A stretch of 64,000 bases of DNA from assembly GCA_964634465.1 (NCBI GenBank), contig CAZWLY010000008.1, positions 1-64,000 of the forward strand, read 5' to 3'. Numbering within the stretch: position 1 is the stretch's first letter; every line of letters starts with the position of its first letter. This document shows positions 59,757 through 64,000 of the stretch, piece after piece. Source of the stretch: CAZWLY01 sp964634465. Lineage in GTDB: Bacteria; Desulfobacterota; Desulfarculia; G963662305. The notes under the pieces are model-generated. The model was not told the DNA's origin. It searched no databases and saw only the letters and a program-made list of their open reading frames with translations. The translations under genes and the position numbers were made by a program.

Positions 59757-60956
59757 ATGGAGGCCCGGCACTATATAGCTTTGGAAGATCGATACGGCGC
59801 CCACAATTACAAGCCGTTGGACGTGGTTTTGACCCGGGGCGAGGGCGTGTGGGTCTGGGACGTCGAGGGCAACAAGTACCTGGACTGCCTGAGCGCCTAC
59901 TCGGCGGTCAATCAGGGCCACTGTCACCCCAAGATCATGGCCGCCATGATCGACCAGGCCCGAAAGTTGACCTTGACCTCCCGGGCGTTTCGAAACGATC
60001 AACTGGGGCCGCTCTACGAGGAACTGTGCGAGCTGACCAATTCCCACAAGGTGCTGCCCATGAACTCCGGGGCCGAGGCGGTGGAGACGGTCATCAAGGC
60101 GGTTCGCAAGTGGGGCTACCTGGTCAAGGGGGTGCCCGAGGACAAGGCCGAGATCATCGTCTGCGCGAACAACTTCCACGGCCGGACGATCACCATCGTC
60201 GGCTTTTCCACCGATCCGGTCTCCAGGGAAGGCTTCGGCCCCTTCACCCCCGGTTTCAGGATCATTCCCTTCGGCGACGCCAAGGCTCTCAGGGAGGCGA
60301 TCACGCCCAACACGGTCGGTTTTCTGGTCGAGCCGATCCAGGGCGAGGCCGGGGTGATGATTCCGCCGAGCGGTTATCTCAAGGAGGTCCGCTCCATCTG
60401 CGACGAAAACAACGTCGTTTTGATCCTGGACGAGATCCAGACCGGCCTGGGCCGCACGGGCCGGCTCCTGGCCGAAGAGCACGAGGGCATCGAGGCCGAC
60501 GTGACCCTGATCGGCAAGGCCCTTTCCGGCGGCTTCTACCCCGTCTCGGCGGTGCTGTCCAACACCGACGTGCTGGGCGTCTTGAAGCCGGGCGAGCACG
60601 GCAGTACTTTCGGGGGCAACCCGCTGGCCTGCGCCGTGGCCCGGACGGCGCTCAAGGTTCTGGTCGAGGAAAAGATGATCGAAAACGCCGCCGAGATGGG
60701 CGACTACCTCCTGGCCCGGCTCTCGGAGCTCGACAGCCCGTACGTCAAAGAGGTTCGGGGCCGGGGCCTGCTGGTGGCCGTCGAACTCCACGAATCGGTC
60801 GGCGGGGCCAGGCCCTTCTGCGAGAAGCTGATGGCCAGGGGCATGCTCTGCAAGGAGACCCACGACCACATCATCCGCATCGCGCCGCCCCTGGTGATCA
60901 AGAAAGAGGAGATCGACTGGGCCGTGGACCGGCTGGCCGCGGTGCTGAGCGAGTAG
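59757..60956 (+). CDS. rocD: Ornithine--oxo-acid aminotransferase
   Basis: The 399-residue PLP enzyme converts ornithine and 2-oxoglutarate to glutamate semialdehyde and glutamate. Landmarks are AHNYKPLDVVLTRGEGVWVWD, MNSGAEAVETVIKAVRKWGY, NNFHGRTITIVGFSTDP, LDEIQTGLGRTG and the PLP lysine in IGKALSGGFYPVSAV. An upstream TTG is rejected because AGGAGGA lies 6 nt before the ATG. It heads the operon with argF-like, COG2403 and carbamate kinase genes, where it draws off ornithine produced by OTC. Confidence 0.95.
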   Translation: MEARHYIALEDRYGAHNYKPLDVVLTRGEGVWVWDVEGNKYLDCLSAYSAVNQGHCHPKIMAAMIDQARKLTLTSRAFRNDQLGPLYEELCELTNSHKVLPMNSGAEAVETVIKAVRKWGYLVKGVPEDKAEIIVCANNFHGRTITIVGFSTDPVSREGFGPFTPGFRIIPFGDAKALREAITPNTVGFLVEPIQGEAGVMIPPSGYLKEVRSICDENNVVLILDEIQTGLGRTGRLLAEEHEGIEADVTLIGKALSGGFYPVSAVLSNTDVLGVLKPGEHGSTFGGNPLACAVARTALKVLVEEKMIENAAEMGDYLLARLSELDSPYVKEVRGRGLLVAVELHESVGGARPFCEKLMARGMLCKETHDHIIRIAPPLVIKKEEIDWAVDRLAAVLSE

Positions 60957-61007
60957 ACGCGTTTCGTTCACGCCCATATCGAGGCGGTTTCTGGGTAGGA
61001 GGCGAAA

Positions 61008-61925
61008 GTGAAAAGGGATTTTCTCCATATCACCGACTTTTCGGCCGATGAGATTTGGGCCGTCTTCGACCTGGCCAAGGAGGTCAAAACCAAACTGAAG
61101 AACCGCGAAGACTTCAAACCGTTCGCCGAGCACAGCCTGGCCATGATCTTCGCCAAGCCGTCGGCCCGAACGAGGATATCCTTTGAGACCGGTTTCTTCC
61201 GGCTCGGCGGCCACGCCCTCTACCTGGGGCCGGACAGCATCGACATCGGCAAGCGGGAGCCGGTCAAGGACGTGGCCCGGGTGGTGAGCCGGTACAACGA
61301 TCTGATCATGGCCCGCCTGTTCGACCACGACGACATCATCGAGCTGGCCGAGCACGCCTCGGTGCCGGTGGTCAACGGCCTGACCGACTATAACCACCCC
61401 TGCCAGGTCATGGCCGACCTGTTCACCATCCGGGAGCACCGGGGCGACCTCGACGACCTCAAGATCGTCTACGTCGGCGACGGCAACAACGTCGTCCACT
61501 CCTGGCTGAGAATGGCCGCCCGGTTGCCCTTTCACTTCGTCTGCGCCTGCCCCGAGGGCTATGCGCCCGACGCCGACACGGTGAAGTTGGCCGAGGAGGC
61601 CGGCCTGTCGAGGATCGAAATCAGCCACGATCCCCAGAGCGCGGTCAAGAACGCCGACGTGGTCTACACCGACGTCTGGGCGTCCATGGGCCGGAAGCAC
61701 GAGCTTGAGGAACGACTCGAGCGCTTCAAGGGCTTCCAGGTCAACGACGAGTTGATGGCCGCCGCCGGCGAGAAGGCCTACTTCATGCACTGCCTGCCGG
61801 CCGAACGGGGCGTGGAAGTGACCGATTCGGTCATCGAGTCGAAGAACTCGATCGTCTTCGATGAGGCCGAGAACAGGATGCACGTCCAAAACGCGATCAT
61901 GCTGAAAATCTCCGGGCGGGGCTAG
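61008..61925 (+). CDS. argF: Ornithine carbamoyltransferase
   Basis: The 305-residue enzyme has carbamoyl-phosphate motifs SARTRISFE and HPCQVMADLFTI, and the ornithine loop MHCLPAERG. It interconverts ornithine plus carbamoyl phosphate with citrulline. The start is GTG 61008, 51 bp after rocD, with GGAGG upstream. Its neighbourhood (carbamate kinase downstream, no argG/argH) suggests the catabolic direction, releasing carbamoyl phosphate for ATP, rather than arginine synthesis. Arginine deiminase is not in the window, so citrulline must come from elsewhere. Confidence 0.94.
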   Translation: MKRDFLHITDFSADEIWAVFDLAKEVKTKLKNREDFKPFAEHSLAMIFAKPSARTRISFETGFFRLGGHALYLGPDSIDIGKREPVKDVARVVSRYNDLIMARLFDHDDIIELAEHASVPVVNGLTDYNHPCQVMADLFTIREHRGDLDDLKIVYVGDGNNVVHSWLRMAARLPFHFVCACPEGYAPDADTVKLAEEAGLSRIEISHDPQSAVKNADVVYTDVWASMGRKHELEERLERFKGFQVNDELMAAAGEKAYFMHCLPAERGVEVTDSVIESKNSIVFDEAENRMHVQNAIMLKISGRG

Positions 61926-61999
61926 CCCCGCCCGGGAACGTCAACCTTTAACCTCCAGGACCAGCGTCCGCTTAGGGGCGCACAGTACTCGGAGGAGTT

Positions 62000-63340
62000 G
62001 TGGCTGAGCAAGTTACCATCAGGGTGGAGAAAGTCATCATCATGGGCGCCGCCGGGCGCGACTTCCACAATTTCAACGTCTACTTCAAGGACAATCCCCG
62101 CTACAGGGTGATCGGTTTCACGGCGACCCAGATTCCGGACATAGACGGTCGCCGCTATCCGGCCCAGTTGGCCGGGGAGATGTACCCCGAGGGCATCCCC
62201 ATCTACGCCGAGGAGCGACTCACCGAGCTGATTCGTGAAAACGGCGTCGATCTGGTCGCCTTCTCTTACAGCGACATCCCCCACGTCGAGGTCATGCACA
62301 AGGCCTCCGTGGTCAGCGCCGCCGGAGCCGACTTCGTCTTGATCGGGGCTCCCTACACCATGCTCGAGTCCGAGAAACCGGTGGTGGCGGTGTGCGCCGT
62401 GAGAACCGGGAGCGGCAAGTCGCAGACCACCCGGAAGGTGTGCCGGATACTCAAAGAGATGGGCAAAAAGGTGGTCGCGGTCCGCCATCCCATGCCCTAC
62501 GGCGATCTGACCAAGCAGGTCGTTCAGAGGTTTTCGACCTACGAGGACTTCGACAAGCACAACTGCACCATCGAGGAGCGGGAGGAGTACGAGCCTCTGG
62601 TGGCCCAGGGTCACGTCGTTTACGCCGGCGTAGACTACGAGAAGATTCTTCGCCAGGCGGAGAAAGAGGCCGACGTGGTGGTCTGGGACGGCGGCAACAA
62701 CGACACGCCGTTCTTCAAGCCCGACGTCCACATCGTGGTCTTCGACCCCCACCGGGCCGGGCATGAGCGACTCTACCACCCCGGCGAGACCAACCTGGTC
62801 ATGGCCGACGTGGCCGTGATCAACAAGGTGGACAGCGCCGAGGCGGCCAAGGTGGAGGAGCTCAAGCAAACCATCGCCGCCTTCAACCCCGAGGCCGACA
62901 TCGTCCTGGCCGAGTCGGCCCTCATCGTGGACGCTCCCGAAAAGATCGAGGGCAAGCGGGTGCTGGTGGTCGAGGACGGTCCGACCCTGACCCACGGCGA
63001 GATGCGCTACGGCGCCGGCACCATCGCCGCCGAGCGCTACCAGGCCGGTGAGATCGTCGATCCCAGGCCCTACCTCGCCGGCAGCCTCAAGGAGACCTTC
63101 CAGGCCTATCCGCACATCGGCGCGCTTCTGCCGGCGATGGGCTACGGCCGGCGTCAGATCGAGGACCTCCAAGCCACGATCAACGCCGTCGACTGCGATC
63201 TGGTGCTCTTCGCCACCCCGATCGATCTGCCGAAGCTGATCTCCATCAACAAGCCGACCGTCCGGGTCGCCTACGAGTACAAGGACGTGGACGGAACGTT
63301 GCTGGAGGAGGTCTTGAAGCGACGTTTGGGTTGGCAGTAA
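62000..63340 (+). CDS. COG2403-type predicted GTPase (cyclic 2,3-diphosphoglycerate synthetase-like)
   Basis: The 446-residue protein has an N-terminal Rossmann-like domain (VIIMGAAGRDFHNFN, then VDLVAFSYSDIPHVEVMHKAS) and a P-loop NTPase domain starting near residue 127 (AVCAVRTGSGKSQTTRKV) with VVVWDGGNNDTPFF and VINKVDSAE as Walker B and G-like motifs. It resembles the archaeal cyclic 2,3-diphosphoglycerate synthetase family. Bacterial members often lie beside carbamoyltransferase and carbamate kinase genes, as here, suggesting an undiscovered acyl-phosphate or carbamoyl-related role. The start is GTG at 62000 with GGAGG upstream. Confidence 0.82.
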   Translation: MAEQVTIRVEKVIIMGAAGRDFHNFNVYFKDNPRYRVIGFTATQIPDIDGRRYPAQLAGEMYPEGIPIYAEERLTELIRENGVDLVAFSYSDIPHVEVMHKASVVSAAGADFVLIGAPYTMLESEKPVVAVCAVRTGSGKSQTTRKVCRILKEMGKKVVAVRHPMPYGDLTKQVVQRFSTYEDFDKHNCTIEEREEYEPLVAQGHVVYAGVDYEKILRQAEKEADVVVWDGGNNDTPFFKPDVHIVVFDPHRAGHERLYHPGETNLVMADVAVINKVDSAEAAKVEELKQTIAAFNPEADIVLAESALIVDAPEKIEGKRVLVVEDGPTLTHGEMRYGAGTIAAERYQAGEIVDPRPYLAGSLKETFQAYPHIGALLPAMGYGRRQIEDLQATINAVDCDLVLFATPIDLPKLISINKPTVRVAYEYKDVDGTLLEEVLKRRLGWQ

Positions 63341-63435
63341 GGACGAAGGCGTCCCCCTGACCCCGACCCGGCGCCGGGCCCGGCCGAAACCGCGGCCAGG
63401 GACCGGCGCCGGCGGTTGGGAATCGAGGCATGCCT

Positions 63436-64000
63436 GTGGAAGACGGAAAGAAAAAAACATTGCTGATCGCCCTGGGCGGCAACGCCCTGATCCGCAAGGG
63501 CCAGGTGGGAACGGCCGAGGAGCAGTTCGAGAACCTGAAGCTGCCCCTGCGCCAAGTCGCCCGCCTGTCCCGGAGCCATCGGATCATCATCACCCACGGC
63601 AACGGGCCTCAGGTGGGCAACCTGCTGCTGCAGCAAGAGAGCTGCGACAAGGTCCCCAAGCTGCCGCTGGAGATTCTGGTCGCCCAGACGCAGGGCCAAA
63701 TCGGTTACATGATCGAGTCCACCCTGGACAGCCAATTGATGGAGCTGGGCATCTACGCCGATCAGAACTTCATCACCGTGCTCACCTACGTCCTGGTGGA
63801 CGAAAACGACCCCAGCTTCAAGAACCCGACCAAGCCGATCGGACCGGTCTACACCGAGGAGGAGGCGGCCCGGGCGCCGTATCCGACCCGAAAGACCGAC
63901 AAGGGCTACCGAAGGGTGGTGGTCTCGCCCCGGCCGGTGACCGTGGTGGAGAAGCGGGAGATCAAGAAGCTCATCGAAAACGACTTCATCGTCATCTGCT
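63436..64000 (+). CDS. arcC: Carbamate kinase, N-terminal part (cut by window edge)
   Basis: At least 188 residues are visible. KKTLLIALGGNALIRKG and IITHGNGPQVGNLLLQQE are the carbamate kinase signatures; ILVAQTQGQIGYMIE follows. The enzyme makes ATP from carbamoyl phosphate. GAGG at 63425-63428 lies 7 nt before GTG 63436 but only 1 nt before ATG 63430, so I favour the GTG. It follows the COG2403 gene by about 95 bp and completes an OTC-carbamate kinase energy module. Confidence 0.93.
   Translation, partial: MEDGKKKTLLIALGGNALIRKGQVGTAEEQFENLKLPLRQVARLSRSHRIIITHGNGPQVGNLLLQQESCDKVPKLPLEILVAQTQGQIGYMIESTLDSQLMELGIYADQNFITVLTYVLVDENDPSFKNPTKPIGPVYTEEEAARAPYPTRKTDKGYRRVVVSPRPVTVVEKREIKKLIENDFIVIC

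Overview
The window is a GC-rich bacterial chromosome segment, most likely from an anaerobic Desulfobacterota (former Deltaproteobacteria) relative. This is inferred from gene content: an HdrA-MvhD fusion next to NuoE/NuoF/NuoG-like subunits, a membrane HdrD-like Fe-S protein, a DUF362 protein, several sigma-54 activators, an anaerobic molybdoenzyme operon and a LapAB pair. No rRNA gene is present to fix the taxonomy. Bases 314-530 look like an assembly artefact: long G runs, a 10-N gap, and the same sequence on both sides of the gap.

Layout. 1-3404: start of a CheW gene, a phage-type cell-wall hydrolase remnant, tRNA-Arg(ACG), an operon of two XRE-cupin regulators plus a Nudix hydrolase, and a CheD homologue that lacks the catalytic cysteine. 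3581-23655: mainly housekeeping genes, mostly on the minus strand (amidase, mutS, lapB/lapA, HIT protein, phosphodiesterase, UPF0280, membrane Hdr-like protein, dnaE, guaA, guaB, Ppx/GppA), plus a Fis-type HTH protein, a DUF6713-like protein and a DMT transporter. 23733-31275: rtcB, a biotin-free carboxyltransferase (5S type), an MscS channel, a crotonase, a GNAT protein and aspartate kinase. 31481-40025: a decayed C45-type acyltransferase, then a GntR-controlled operon (FAD oxidase of the alkyl-DHAP synthase type, GlpD-like dehydrogenase, FGGY kinase) with two tandem operators, then a DUF362 protein and an SDR.

40564-58861 is the most interesting part: a mirror-image respiratory island. On the left, a PhnD-like lipoprotein and a membrane-anchored sigma-54 activator precede a 19-bp palindrome, a sigma-54 promoter and an operon encoding a receiver-domain protein, an ArrA-like (arsenate-reductase type) molybdoenzyme, a four-cluster ferredoxin, an NrfD membrane subunit, a TorD-like chaperone and MoaA. 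On the right, a PAS-sigma-54 activator precedes two TGAAAC-N6-GTTTCA sites, a second sigma-54 promoter and an oppositely oriented operon (NuoE, NuoF, NuoG-like, HdrA-MvhD, IscU-like scaffold). The two operons converge with about 40 bp between them. My reading is that one module reduces an oxyanion at a membrane-linked Tat-exported enzyme while the other is a cytoplasmic NADH/ferredoxin/thiol electron hub, each under its own sigma-54 activator.

59757-64000: ornithine aminotransferase, ornithine carbamoyltransferase, a COG2403-type GTPase and carbamate kinase (cut by the window edge), behind a 23-bp palindromic operator candidate; together an arginine/ornithine/citrulline conversion unit that could yield ATP.

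A roughly 100-bp two-hairpin element occurs twice, each time just upstream of a gene in the same orientation (FGGY kinase, PhnD-like protein).
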